Shown in pieces: positions 24,459 through 33,079 of a stretch of 64,000 nt of DNA. The stretch lies in the NCBI GenBank assembly GCA_002435705.1, contig DIVA01000067.1, positions 32,280 to 96,279 of the forward strand, in the 5' to 3' direction. The first letter of the stretch is position 1. Each line of letters starts with the position of its first letter. Position numbers and translations under genes: made by a program. The stretch is from Bacteriovoracaceae bacterium UBA6144. Lineage in GTDB: Bacteria > Bdellovibrionota > Bacteriovoracia > Bacteriovoracales > Bacteriovoracaceae. The notes below the pieces were generated by a model. It did no database searches. It worked only from the letters and a program-made list of their open reading frames with translations, and was not told the origin of the DNA.

Positions 24459-25409
24459 CTACGCTATTTTTCGCTCTTTTTCCTCACAGAATGCAGCGAA
24501 ATCTAATACAAGTTCACCTGGTTCTAGAATTTCTACTTTATGGCGCATCTCATAGAGCCAATCGAAGAGCTCATCACTAGGCTCAACCCAGGCAGCCCAA
24601 ATCAAATCTCCATCAGGATTAGTCACGAGGTAGGGTTTTCCAAGAAAGTGATAATCGGGCAGCAGCTTGTTGTTTTGGGGATCTTTAATCTTGAGCACAA
24701 GACGAGTTTCGTTATCTGACATTTCTCTGAGTGCGGAGATAAACTCAGCGATCTCGTGGGAGCTGGCTCGGGATGATTTTATTTTATCTGCTTTTTTAAT
24801 ATTCACAATTTCAGAAAGAGGGAGTGCCAGCAATCCATGATCATGAGTTTCTTCTGCCACTAATGAAAGCTCTCCCTCTAAGAAAGCTATCTTACAAGGA
24901 ATCAGAGTCATGACTTTCTTGGTCGGTGTTTCAATCAGAAGGGTTGATTGATCCAATAGACACTCTTCAATTAAATGAATCTTGTGTTGTCCGAAAACAT
25001 CAAGCTCTGGAGTCTCTGGACTAAGCACTTGCTCCTCACATTCGATCCATTTTTGGCGAAGCTGTAGATATACCGGATAAGCTGGGTGCAGTCTTTGTTC
25101 TTTGAGCAGTGGAATGAGCATTTGTTTTAAAGGAGAACTGAGATTCTCTGAAGCTAAGGTCTCCATGACATGAGTCATGCGACACCACTGGGCCCAGTCC
25201 CAAGCTTGAAAGACTTCTTGATCATGACCAGTTTGGCGAATCAGTTCTTGCTTAGCTTCTTGGATAGAGACCATCAGGGATCTTGCCATGGCGAGGGGAA
25301 TTTGCGCCTCTTGGGCTTTTTCCTGCCAGTTGGACTTGGGGTCTAGGTCGGCGAACTCCGTGAGTTGAGTCCACATAATTGCTTGAGATTTCAACGATTT
25401 AACTTTCAT
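24459..25409 (-). CDS. WYL-domain-like protein without a visible DNA-binding domain
   Basis: A 316-residue soluble protein. The middle and C-terminal part resemble a WYL domain plus its C-terminal extension: LLIETPTKKVMTLIPCKIAF (start of the domain), GLLALPLSEIVNIKKAD (where the 'R/S..R' strand lies), and FDWLYEMRHKVEILEPGELV, the usual WCX ending. The WYL tripeptide itself is replaced (LSLV). The N-terminal 150 residues are helical but lack a helix-turn-helix I can call with confidence. The ATG at 25409 has GGAGAG upstream. WYL proteins bind ligands or nucleic acid ends and often regulate transcription; here that is inferred. Confidence 0.55.
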   Translation of the reverse strand: MKVKSLKSQAIMWTQLTEFADLDPKSNWQEKAQEAQIPLAMARSLMVSIQEAKQELIRQTGHDQEVFQAWDWAQWCRMTHVMETLASENLSSPLKQMLIPLLKEQRLHPAYPVYLQLRQKWIECEEQVLSPETPELDVFGQHKIHLIEECLLDQSTLLIETPTKKVMTLIPCKIAFLEGELSLVAEETHDHGLLALPLSEIVNIKKADKIKSSRASSHEIAEFISALREMSDNETRLVLKIKDPQNNKLLPDYHFLGKPYLVTNPDGDLIWAAWVEPSDELFDWLYEMRHKVEILEPGELVLDFAAFCEEKERKIA

Positions 25410-25500
25410 TCGCTCTCCATGATGTTCCTGATTAAACTTGTCGGAATTCCCTTTGAAGAACTTGAGTTTCTTTTTGCGATAATCCTGAGATAATAAGCCT

Positions 25501-25980
25501 ATGTTTGTGAATTTCCTCATGAAGAAGCCCATTCTGATGATCGGTTTGTTGATGTTTTCCATCTTCTTGATGAATGCATGGGATAAACTGGGCTTTCTTA
25601 AGCGCGATCTTCAGACCACAGCTTGCCATGGCAACCTGTCTAAGCTTGAAAAAAATCTACCTGAAACATGGAAGGTTTACTGTGAAGGCAATAATCTTGC
25701 TGCTGAAATAAAAGTGCTGGGTATTGAAGCCAATGATAAGCAACTTAAAGAAAAAATGTACCGTTCTCTGGCAAATCACCTCATGACGATAAGTACCCTC
25801 TCGCAACCAGACTTACTTGAAAAAATCATGATGGTGCGCCTCAGACTTGATCATCCGAAACTTCAAGTGAATGCTATCTCTGAAGGGAGGTATGTTGCAA
25901 AACTTATTGGCCTGAAATCACAATCCCATATCGCTGAGCATTTGCAACAAACTGTTCAGGTCAACGACGTCGCCAAATAA
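25501..25980 (+). CDS. Small membrane-anchored protein of unknown function
   Basis: A 159-residue protein with an N-terminal hydrophobic segment (PILMIGLLMFSIFLMNAW) that could be a membrane anchor or signal, then a hydrophilic helical part with two cysteines (TTACHGNL and VYCEGNN) about 18 residues apart. There is no good ribosome site at ATG 25501; ATG 25519 (MKKPILM) is an alternative. Its final 63 bases overlap the 3' end of the pseudouridine synthase gene on the other strand. It is divergent from the WYL-like gene. I do not recognise the family. Confidence 0.55.
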   Translation: MFVNFLMKKPILMIGLLMFSIFLMNAWDKLGFLKRDLQTTACHGNLSKLEKNLPETWKVYCEGNNLAAEIKVLGIEANDKQLKEKMYRSLANHLMTISTLSQPDLLEKIMMVRLRLDHPKLQVNAISEGRYVAKLIGLKSQSHIAEHLQQTVQVNDVAK

Positions 25981-26799
25981 CTCCATCGTCTTATCTACTA
26001 CAACGCTATCAAGAAATTCATAACGATAGCTATGCAAAAAAAGTCTTGAAGCAGCAGCTCCACCATAAAGTGTGTCACCTAAGATTGGGAAGCCGGCACA
26101 AGAGAGCTGGGCACGTATTTGATGGCGCAAGCCCTGGTCGAGTTCAACGAGCACCACTGTTTTTCCATGACTGCTCATGAGAGGCTTTAATTTTAGGTGA
26201 GCCTCCTGGCCCCGTGAATCAGCAATCATCTTTCGACCTTTTTTTTCAGAAGCCAAAAGTTTATGAATCAACTGACCTGATTGAGGAGTGCCTTCTACGA
26301 TTGCTAAGTAGTACTTCTTTTTCACCAGCGTGGAGAATTCAGTACGAATTTTGTTATAGAAATCGGTATTCTTCGCCATCACGACAACACCTGAGGTTTC
26401 CAAATCAAGCCGCCACAAAGCACCACGATCATAGTTGGCAGAATTAACGTTTATCAGTGGTGCCAGATTAGGTTGAGTGGCAAGCCACCCCACTAAATTG
26501 GGAGAAGAGTCGTAACCATGAGGGTGGGTGTGAACACCCGCGGGCTTATGGAGAGCAAGCCAATTTATTGTCTCACACAGTACACTCACTTCTTGATGAG
26601 CAGTGGGACAAATTTCTTTCCAGTTGATGAGTTCAATGGGAAGCGAGAGTTCTTGCCGATGTGAGAGGGAGCTTTGCAATTGTTTTTTAGAGAGTTCAGA
26701 AGATTTGATCTTTTGACCTGACAGCCCCAAAGATTCTTTTAAAAAGACTTCGAGGCTCTCAAAGTTCTGAAGCAGGCAGAGCCCAAGGGTGGGGCCCAT
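25918..26799 (-). CDS. RluA-family pseudouridine synthase
   Basis: A 293-residue enzyme that converts uridine to pseudouridine in rRNA or tRNA. The RluA motif is present as WRLDLETSGVVVMAKN with the catalytic aspartate; the usual HRLD reads WRLD. LHKPAGVHTHPHG, KKYYLAIVEG and LRHQIRAQLSCAGFPILGDTLYGG follow in family order. The first 90 residues are divergent, without a clear S4 domain. The ATG overlaps the motB stop by one base, so it may be expressed with motAB. The exact target nucleotide cannot be predicted. Confidence 0.92.
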   Translation of the reverse strand: MGPTLGLCLLQNFESLEVFLKESLGLSGQKIKSSELSKKQLQSSLSHRQELSLPIELINWKEICPTAHQEVSVLCETINWLALHKPAGVHTHPHGYDSSPNLVGWLATQPNLAPLINVNSANYDRGALWRLDLETSGVVVMAKNTDFYNKIRTEFSTLVKKKYYLAIVEGTPQSGQLIHKLLASEKKGRKMIADSRGQEAHLKLKPLMSSHGKTVVLVELDQGLRHQIRAQLSCAGFPILGDTLYGGAAASRLFLHSYRYEFLDSVVVDKTMELFGDVVDLNSLLQMLSDMGL

Positions 26800-27587
26800 T
26801 ACTTCGTTTTACCCTCTCGACGTAAATCTGCTTTCTTCATAAAGAAGTCCACACGACGATCAATGATATAAGGGTTCTGGTTAGGATTCGCCTGAGGTCT
26901 TGAATCACCGTAAAAAATGATTGTAATGCGATCGGGACTTACACCTCTTTGCATCAGCATCCTTCCCACCGCAGTCGCTCTCTGTGATGAGAGAGTCAGA
27001 GCATCAGCGCCATTGGCACCCGTTTCATCTTTTTCAGCGTGCCCTTCAATCATGAGATTCCAGTTTTTATCTCTCATGAGTTGAATGAGGTTTTCAAAAA
27101 CCTGGTTATTAATTTCTTGAACAGAAATACTTCCCTTATTGAAGATGATTTTGTCTTTAAGTCTGACCTGAATAGATTCAGGCATCTCTTGAACGTTTAC
27201 ATCTTCACTGAGATCATAATCTTTCAAAAAATTTTTTATTTCTTTAAGCTGTTCATCGGCTTCTCGATTGATCTCTTGCTTTTCAAGCAGTCCCTCTGAG
27301 CGTAAAAATTCAATCGGAAAAGGGCGTGGAGGATTCTGACTCTCGATCATCGTCATGGCATCGTCTGGAGATTTACCAAGCTGCATAACCTCGCCAGACT
27401 TTAAAACGTTACCACCGAAGGCATTTCGGATCGAACCTAGGGCCGCTTCAAAACGTGCTGTTTCTGTTTTCGCAAATGAAAGAAGCAACACGAAGAAGGT
27501 CAAAAGAAGTGTACACATGTCAGCAAACGACGCCATCCACGCAGGAGCACCAGCTTTACAAGGAGGACACTTTGGAGCATCAGCCAT
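26799..27587 (-). CDS. motB: Flagellar motor stator protein MotB
   Basis: A 262-residue inner-membrane protein. The single transmembrane segment, AWMASFADMCTLLLTFFVLLL, holds the proton-carrying aspartate (Asp23). The periplasmic C-terminal half is an OmpA/MotB peptidoglycan-binding domain: LMIEGHAEKDETG, LSSQRATAVGRMLMQRGV and the GDSRPQANPN... NRRVDF-type ending (IDRRVDFFM). It forms the stator with MotA, whose gene ends four bases upstream. An acidic linker of about 60 residues acts as the plug region. Motor ion (H+ or Na+) is not certain from sequence. Confidence 0.96.
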   Translation of the reverse strand: MADAPKCPPCKAGAPAWMASFADMCTLLLTFFVLLLSFAKTETARFEAALGSIRNAFGGNVLKSGEVMQLGKSPDDAMTMIESQNPPRPFPIEFLRSEGLLEKQEINREADEQLKEIKNFLKDYDLSEDVNVQEMPESIQVRLKDKIIFNKGSISVQEINNQVFENLIQLMRDKNWNLMIEGHAEKDETGANGADALTLSSQRATAVGRMLMQRGVSPDRITIIFYGDSRPQANPNQNPYIIDRRVDFFMKKADLRREGKTK

Positions 27588-27590
27588 TGT

Positions 27591-28367
27591 CTACTCCTTT
27601 GACTCTGGAGCTGTTCTCTCGCCCGGTGGCAGAAAGGACTCGAGTTTTTCTCTAATTGTGCGAGGGTTCTCTCCCGCTACAATCCCTAGAACTCCGGCAA
27701 CGATAATGTTCATGCGAGTAGATTCTTCTTTAGAGCGCTGTTTAAGTTTAATGGCAACGGGGATACAAAACAGGTTGGCGATGATAGCGCCGTAGAATGT
27801 GGTCAAAAGAGCTACCGCCATAGCAGGTCCGATGGAGCTTGGATCAGACATGTTTTTCAACATCGCCACCAGACCCATGAGTGTCCCAATCATACCAAAA
27901 GCAGGTCCATCAGCACCCATTCCATCCAAAAGATCAGCTCCTTTTGCATGGCGCTCTTCCATGGCACTGATCTCAAGGCCAAGAATGGAAGTAATCACTT
28001 CTGGTGGACGGTTATCAGCCGCGAGGGTCACTGATTTTTTCAGGAATTTATCTTCGACAGGAACTTTCTCTAGCGCGAAGACAGACTCACGACGGGCGAC
28101 TTCGGCCAGTTTGATAATTTCATCAATCATCACTTTTGGGCTTTGCGAGTTCGCAAAGATGGCTTTCATGTAAATATTTGCTGTTGCCTTCACCACTTCA
28201 AGCGGCCAGCGAATCATGGTAGAGGCAATCACCCCTCCGAAGATGAGAATGATTGAAGGTGTATCGATGTAAGCACCAATCCCAACCCCACCAGTGAGAA
28301 TACCGCCGAGAATTGAACCAATCCCTAGTACTAAGCCAATGACGGAGGCTAAATCCATAAGTAACAT
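27591..28367 (-). CDS. motA: Flagellar motor stator protein MotA
   Basis: A 258-residue membrane protein with four transmembrane segments. The N-terminal pair contains GIGAYIDTPSIILIFGGVIAST; the cytoplasmic loop has RRESVFALEKVP and the charged region that meets FliG; the third and fourth segments contain GPAFGMIGTLMGLVAML, including the conserved prolines and glycines of the ion channel. ATG 28367 and ATG 28358 (MDLASV) are both possible. A sigma-28-type promoter lies at 28395-28422 and a terminator just beyond it, so motA begins its own transcription unit with motB and the pseudouridine synthase. Confidence 0.96.
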   Translation of the reverse strand: MLLMDLASVIGLVLGIGSILGGILTGGVGIGAYIDTPSIILIFGGVIASTMIRWPLEVVKATANIYMKAIFANSQSPKVMIDEIIKLAEVARRESVFALEKVPVEDKFLKKSVTLAADNRPPEVITSILGLEISAMEERHAKGADLLDGMGADGPAFGMIGTLMGLVAMLKNMSDPSSIGPAMAVALLTTFYGAIIANLFCIPVAIKLKQRSKEESTRMNIIVAGVLGIVAGENPRTIREKLESFLPPGERTAPESKE

Positions 28368-28394
28368 CCCGAAAAAATTTTCTTCTTAGAATAA

Positions 28395-28422
28395 GTATCG
28401 GAATCTATTGATTAGAGTTTTA
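28395..28422 (-). promoter_or_regulatory. Sigma-28 (FliA) type promoter of motAB
   Basis: On the minus strand TAAAACTC (28422-28415) is followed after 12 bases by TCCGATAC (28402-28395). The CCGATA core and TAAA are kept and spacing equals that of the promoter at 9422-9449. It sits between the upstream terminator and motA, where a flagellar late promoter is expected. Confidence 0.62.
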
Positions 28423-28427
28423 GGAAT

Positions 28428-28458
28428 AAAAAAAGCCGCGTAGGACGCGGCTTTTTTT
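28428..28458 (-). terminator. Bidirectional-looking terminator after the small 88-residue gene
   Basis: GCCGCG (28435-28440) and CGCGGC (28446-28451) form a GC stem with a five-base loop, flanked by seven A residues on one side and seven T residues on the other. On the minus strand it ends the gene at 28481-28747 before the motA promoter. Confidence 0.9.
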
Positions 28459-28480
28459 GACTAGACTATTTTGATCGGAA

Positions 28481-28747
28481 TTATTTAACAACTTTCTCAT
28501 CAAGCAGAGTGCTATCAATAAAGTTCAGCATGGCCGCTCTTAATGACTCAAGGCTGATTTCTTCATCTTCTGAACGACCGATGAAGAGTTCTTTTTCAAT
28601 CATCTCAACCGGAAATCCTGTCATTTTAGAAAGCTCATCGAGACTTACTTTTTTTGCAGGTGCTGACTCAACTTCTCTCTCAATTGACATTCTGAACTCC
28701 TTGAATGACTCATCAGACCATTCCATGGCCTCAATGTTGTGTGACAT
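28481..28747 (-). CDS. Small acidic protein of unknown function
   Basis: An 88-residue acidic soluble protein. The middle segment VSLDELSKMTGFPVEMIEKELF looks like a short helix-turn-helix-like fold (a 'LSK.TGFP...I...L' pattern seen in small winged or HTH proteins), and the C-terminal helix ISLESLRAAMLNFIDS could be a dimer element. There is no signal peptide. It is a single gene with its own terminator. No ribosome site is obvious before ATG 28747. I do not recognise the family; a small regulator is possible. Confidence 0.6.
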   Translation of the reverse strand: MSHNIEAMEWSDESFKEFRMSIEREVESAPAKKVSLDELSKMTGFPVEMIEKELFIGRSEDEEISLESLRAAMLNFIDSTLLDEKVVK

Positions 28748-28843
28748 GAGCGTATCGAGAGATAAAAAGAAGAGTCAACGTAACAAGAGCCGCTGTTAGA
28801 AGATGTTAGATATACTCCAGAATAGGGGCATAAGCTTTTAATA

Positions 28844-30055
28844 TTACGGGACTCTATGCTTAATATTTCTGGGTAGAAAAGGTGACAGAAAGCTTTCAGA
28901 TTTTCTTAACATTTCCTCAAATTCACTATGCTTGTGGCTTTTGAGTGTGACTCCGCCTCCCGCACCATACTTCATCTCTTTCAAACCCAGATCAATCTCT
29001 GCAGTACGAATGTTAATGGAGGCAGCCAAGGTCTTTTTATAAGCAAACCAAGTCGAGCCACAATAATGCCCACGAGACTCAGTCTCAACTTGATTGATGA
29101 TGTTAAGAGAACTTTTTTTAGGGGCCCCAGTTACACTGCCTCCAGGAAAGAGGCATTCTAAAACTCGCCCCCAGGTGGTTTCGATCGGCACCGAGCAAGA
29201 CACAAGAGCATATTGATGAAGGATGCCAGGAACCTGTAGAGGAAGACGTTTAGAGACGACACGACTGCGAGGCTCAGCCACTCGGGAGAGGTCATTACGA
29301 ATGAGGTCTGTGATCATATTCAATTCACCGACTTCTTTTTTTGATTCAAGCATTTTCAGCCATACACTTTGAGCATTGTCCCCATCTTGCAGCGGAAGCG
29401 TGCCTTTGATAGGCATGGAATAGAGCTCCACATGATCCTCTCTCACTCTACGCTGAACGAGGCACTCAGGAGAATTAGACAGGATCAGTTTTCCTAAGTT
29501 AGAGAGATAAGTCGCGTGCGCATAAGGAGCAATCCGACTTTGATCACTCCAAAGATGGCGAATGAAGTCTGAGGGTCTGTAACTATCCTCATAAACCAGA
29601 TAGAAAGGAGCTGTAAGATTGACCTGATAAGCATTCCCGCACAAAAGTTCTTCTTGGATTCGATCAAAACTCACACCGTAATCATCCCAAGTCGGAACCT
29701 GCAAGAACTTCAAGCGTGGAGCCACATAGTTTCCAGACCACAGATCCGAGAGCTGAACACGCGCACATTTGAGATACTCAATTTCAATCGCCAGAGGCGT
29801 GTGGCCTGGAATGAGATCTAATTGGTCATGAAAGATGTGTCCTAATTCATAACTGAGATGAATGACTTTTGGTTTCTCAAAAGTTGCACTGAGGGGAACT
29901 TCATGCAGATCGGATAAAAAGCGTGAAATAGAACTCGCAACTTTGCGCCCTGATAGTAAATCAATGTAGTGATGGCGGTAATGCATCCGCGCGATGTGGG
30001 GCTTGAAACAGTAAAGGAACTCCCCTTTATTTCCTTGTGCAAACAGCGACCACAC
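28844..30055 (-). CDS. pabB: Aminodeoxychorismate synthase component I
   Basis: A 403-residue chorismate-binding enzyme that makes 4-amino-4-deoxychorismate for folate synthesis. The motif SMPIKGTLP carries the lysine typical of PabB (anthranilate synthases have PIAGT). Other family segments are NAYQVNLTAPF, SPECLVQ, ELNMITDLIRNDLSRVA, FPGGSVTGAPK and IRTAEID. The N-terminal 110 residues are less conserved. It follows dnaB by eight bases and is probably co-transcribed. No pabA or pabC gene is adjacent, so the glutaminase partner must lie elsewhere. Confidence 0.9.
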   Translation of the reverse strand: MWSLFAQGNKGEFLYCFKPHIARMHYRHHYIDLLSGRKVASSISRFLSDLHEVPLSATFEKPKVIHLSYELGHIFHDQLDLIPGHTPLAIEIEYLKCARVQLSDLWSGNYVAPRLKFLQVPTWDDYGVSFDRIQEELLCGNAYQVNLTAPFYLVYEDSYRPSDFIRHLWSDQSRIAPYAHATYLSNLGKLILSNSPECLVQRRVREDHVELYSMPIKGTLPLQDGDNAQSVWLKMLESKKEVGELNMITDLIRNDLSRVAEPRSRVVSKRLPLQVPGILHQYALVSCSVPIETTWGRVLECLFPGGSVTGAPKKSSLNIINQVETESRGHYCGSTWFAYKKTLAASINIRTAEIDLGLKEMKYGAGGGVTLKSHKHSEFEEMLRKSESFLSPFLPRNIKHRVP

Positions 30056-30063
30056 AGCGTCCC

Positions 30064-31410
30064 CTAGTTATCACGTTTGAAATCGAGTTCCGCAAATTTC
30101 GTCTGAGAACCAATCCACGCGAGGTCAACGTCACCAGACTCTCCTGCGCGGTTTTTGGCGACGATCAAGGTAGCAATACCTTTCTTGGGAGAATTAGGGT
30201 CCGTCACATCAGGTCTATGAATCAAACAGACGATATCGGCATCTTGTTCGATCGCGCCCGATTCACGAAGATCTGAGAGCTGTGGACGTTTATCCGTTCG
30301 AGACTCGGAAGAACGATTCAGCTGAGAAAGAGCGATTATCGGAACTTCTAATTCCTTGGCAAGCTCTTTCAGGCCTCGCGAGATTTCAGAAATTTCCTGT
30401 TCACGGGAATTCTTTTTTACATGCGGCTGCATCAGCTGCAAGTAATCGATCACGATCATCCCTAACCCCTGCTCGGCTTTAAGTCGGCGGCACTGAGAGC
30501 GAATATCTAAAAGGGTCGAGGCACCTGAATCATTAATCACAATAGGAAGTCTTGAGAGAGACTGAACGGCCGTAAACATATTCTTCATTTCATGCGGACC
30601 GAAATCTTTGGTGCGAAGCTTTCGAGAGTCAATGTTAGCTTCACTCGAGAGAATCCTGAGCCCAAGTTCGTTGGTCAACATCTCCATCGAATAAATGGCT
30701 ACAGGAAGACCACTTTGCTTGGCTCCGTTCACAACCCAGTTCAGAACGAGTGAGGTTTTACCTACACCGGGACGGGCCGCGATGATGATAAGTTGGCCGG
30801 GCTGAAGACCTAAAAGCTGACGATCGATAGAAGGAAATCCTGTCGATAGACCAGTGATCTCTCCTTTGTTACGTGTCGACTTCTCAAGATCCTTGAGTGA
30901 CTCTTGGAGCGAATCACGGAGCGTGCGCATTTTGTTTTGTTTTGATTGATTAGTGAGCTTAAAAAATTCACTCTCCACTTCACCCAGAAACTCTTCAACA
31001 TCACCGACGTTATTCGTGCCAATCTGTACCACACGAGCAGCGGCACGGACGACCTCACGAACGGTCGCTTTTTGCTTCACCAATTTTGCGTAAGATTTAA
31101 TATTGGCCGCAGAGGGAATCTCTTCAGAAAGAGTGACGAGTGCTGATTGGCCGCCGACTTTCTCGAGCTTACCCATATCCGTAAGCTTGGAGCTTACCGT
31201 CACCAAATCCAAAGGTTCACTCGTGGTGTGCAACTCTTTCATGGCATCGAAGATCATCCCATACTGAGGATGGTAGAAGTCTTCCGCACGTAAACCGATG
31301 TCGATGATCTCATCGAAAGAACGGTTATCAATCAGCAAGGAGCCGAGAACTGCTTTTTCAGCAGTAAAATCGTGGGGTAGTTGGTTTTGAATTTTATCGA
31401 GGTTGCTCAT
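30064..31410 (-). CDS. dnaB: Replicative DNA helicase DnaB
   Basis: A 448-residue hexameric helicase that unwinds DNA at the replication fork. The N-terminal helical domain starts NQLPHDFTAEKAVLGSLLID; the RecA-like domain has ITGLSTGFPSIDRQLLG, Walker A AARPGVGKTSL, Walker B MIVIDYLQLM, and the C-terminal LSDLRESGAIEQDADIV plus KNRAGESGDV. All are typical. It lies 101 bases after the rplI stop, beyond a terminator, so it probably has its own promoter. Synteny with ribosomal protein genes and a DUF2232 gene is shared with several distant phyla. Confidence 0.97.
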   Translation of the reverse strand: MSNLDKIQNQLPHDFTAEKAVLGSLLIDNRSFDEIIDIGLRAEDFYHPQYGMIFDAMKELHTTSEPLDLVTVSSKLTDMGKLEKVGGQSALVTLSEEIPSAANIKSYAKLVKQKATVREVVRAAARVVQIGTNNVGDVEEFLGEVESEFFKLTNQSKQNKMRTLRDSLQESLKDLEKSTRNKGEITGLSTGFPSIDRQLLGLQPGQLIIIAARPGVGKTSLVLNWVVNGAKQSGLPVAIYSMEMLTNELGLRILSSEANIDSRKLRTKDFGPHEMKNMFTAVQSLSRLPIVINDSGASTLLDIRSQCRRLKAEQGLGMIVIDYLQLMQPHVKKNSREQEISEISRGLKELAKELEVPIIALSQLNRSSESRTDKRPQLSDLRESGAIEQDADIVCLIHRPDVTDPNSPKKGIATLIVAKNRAGESGDVDLAWIGSQTKFAELDFKRDN

Positions 31411-31455
31411 GGGGAAAGCTTGCCATGAAAGGTATTAAGGTTCAAAGCCATGTGC

Positions 31456-31481
31456 AAAAAAAAGGGAGACCTAAGCCTCCC
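31456..31481 (-). terminator. Rho-independent terminator after rplI
   Basis: On the minus strand GGGAG and CTCCC form a stem around an eight-base loop, followed by a long T-run (A-run 31456-31463 on the plus strand). It separates the ribosomal protein unit from dnaB. Confidence 0.75.
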
Positions 31482-31511
31482 CTTTCTTTTAGAGCATAAA
31501 TGCTAAATAAA

Positions 31512-32099
31512 TTACGCTTCTTCGTTTGCTGCAGCTGCTTCAGCTTCAGCGTCAGCTTTAGCTTTTGCTTCTGCATCAGCCTTGGCTTTCTTCTTGTCAG
31601 CGTTTCTCTTAGCTGCTTCCGCAGCTTCTTTCTTAAGCTCTTCAGCCTGAACTGGATCAATAGTGATCTTAAGTTTGAAGTTTGCCACAACATCATTTCC
31701 GAAAAGACGAGCTTTACAGTCATAAGTTCCAACAGACTTAACCGAACCTTCGATTGTGATCAAACGACGTTCAATATGTACGCCTTTGCTTTCGAGTTCT
31801 TTTGAAACATCAAGAGTTGTAACTGAACCGAAGAGTTTTCCGTTCTGACCAACTTTCTTAATCATTTCAATAGTTGTGCCATCTATTTTCTTTTTGATAG
31901 CTTGTGCATCAGCTTGTTCAGCTTGGATCTTCTTCGCAAGCGCTTTTTGGCGATCCTTAAGCACGTTTTCATTTTTTGCATCAGCTACGAGTGCAAATTT
32001 TCTAGGAAGAAGGAAATTGCGAGCGAAACCTTCAGCAACGCTGACGATCTGACCGATGTTACCGAGATTTTTTACTTTCTCGATGAGAATAACTTTCAT
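31512..32099 (-). CDS. rplI: 50S ribosomal protein bL9 with a long charged tail
   Basis: A 195-residue protein; bL9 is usually about 150. The N-terminal domain MKVILIEKVKNLGNIGQIV... GFARNFLLPRKFA is standard, the connecting helix (residues 45-80) is present, and the C-terminal domain has GKLFGSVTTLDV and IERRLI. After residue 150 comes an extra tail of Ala, Lys, Glu and Asp repeats (EAKAKADAEAEAAAA), a charged helix or disordered extension. AAGGAG precedes the ATG. It is the last gene of the bS6-bS18 - DUF2232 - rplI unit. The tail's role is unknown. Confidence 0.96.
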   Translation of the reverse strand: MKVILIEKVKNLGNIGQIVSVAEGFARNFLLPRKFALVADAKNENVLKDRQKALAKKIQAEQADAQAIKKKIDGTTIEMIKKVGQNGKLFGSVTTLDVSKELESKGVHIERRLITIEGSVKSVGTYDCKARLFGNDVVANFKLKITIDPVQAEELKKEAAEAAKRNADKKKAKADAEAKAKADAEAEAAAANEEA

Positions 32100-32108
32100 A
32101 AAAGCTCC

Positions 32109-33071
32109 TTAATTTGAAACCTGTTTTTTTAATTTATTATTAAAGTCAAACCACGTATCGAAGAGCCCAACAAGGGCCAATAGCCATGGCACGAAAAAAA
32201 CGATCATCATCACGATGAGAGTTCTAAAGAAGCCAAGGATACCATAGTGATTTAATACACTCAAAAATATGCCGAAACCTTGAAAGAAATAAAACACGCC
32301 CACCATTCGCAAAAGAGTCATTCCAGCAAAATCCCCGTAAGGGATCTTGTCTGCAACTAAAACTAAAACCAAGCCTACAACCACAAAGTAAACACCCCAA
32401 AGAGGCATCTTAAAATCCAACAGGCTTCGCTCATCGTGCTTATGATCGAATGAAGGCTGAAGAAGTCTTCGTGCTTTGAGTGCGAGGTATGAGTTAACCC
32501 ACAAGACAAAGAAAATCCCCATGATGAAATATCCTGGGAAGGTTTTTAAGGTCTGTGTGGCTAGCTCATCAGCTGGCTGACCAAGTCCGATCTCATCTAA
32601 TTCCTGCTGAAGTGTCCCTTCTGTCTGGGCTTTCTTCAATTGGTCTTGGATGCGCGTGATCTCAGTAGACACAACTGCATGCAAATCAAGCTTCTGCGTT
32701 TTTAGTGTGATCCCTACACTGGCCACGACGATCGCAATCAAACTTAACCCCGCAAATAGTAGAGAGCGCACTGGCGCCCAATCCTTGCGGAGAATCTCTG
32801 CAATCAAAAGACCAATTAAGGAGAGCATAAGGTAAGACCCTGCGCCCGTAAAATCACCTTTCATCAAAGTTAAGCTAAGAACAAGACAAGTACTGAAACC
32901 CAAAAGCGCCACAGCATAGCCTTTCACTCGCCCATACATAATGGTAGCGATGGCTACCGGAAAGGGCGTGAAAACGGCCATGAGATAACTTAAACACAGT
33001 ACAACACTAGATGCTCCTAAGAGCATTAAGCGCGACATGCTTAAGCGTGGTGGTTGCAGGACTTCAGACAT
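32109..33071 (-). CDS. DUF2232 (YybS-like) membrane protein
   Basis: A 320-residue integral membrane protein with about eight hydrophobic segments. The arrangement, with an N-terminal cluster of segments (LMLLGASSVVLCLSYL, FPVAIATIMYGR), a soluble loop from about 130 to 175 and a C-terminal cluster including MVGVFYFFQGFGIFLSVLNHYG, fits the DUF2232 family. That family sits beside rpsR, rplI and dnaB in Firmicutes and elsewhere, as here. It lies between the ribosomal fusion gene (8 bases) and rplI (9 bases). The molecular function is not known. Confidence 0.85.
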   Translation of the reverse strand: MSEVLQPPRLSMSRLMLLGASSVVLCLSYLMAVFTPFPVAIATIMYGRVKGYAVALLGFSTCLVLSLTLMKGDFTGAGSYLMLSLIGLLIAEILRKDWAPVRSLLFAGLSLIAIVVASVGITLKTQKLDLHAVVSTEITRIQDQLKKAQTEGTLQQELDEIGLGQPADELATQTLKTFPGYFIMGIFFVLWVNSYLALKARRLLQPSFDHKHDERSLLDFKMPLWGVYFVVVGLVLVLVADKIPYGDFAGMTLLRMVGVFYFFQGFGIFLSVLNHYGILGFFRTLIVMMIVFFVPWLLALVGLFDTWFDFNNKLKKQVSN

Positions 33072-33079
33072 GTAAAATC

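Noticed and set aside
31500..31805. Open frame on the plus strand opposite the bL9 tail
   Set aside because: It is a Cys/Phe/Ser-rich mirror of the Ala/Lys/Glu codon repeats of bL9.
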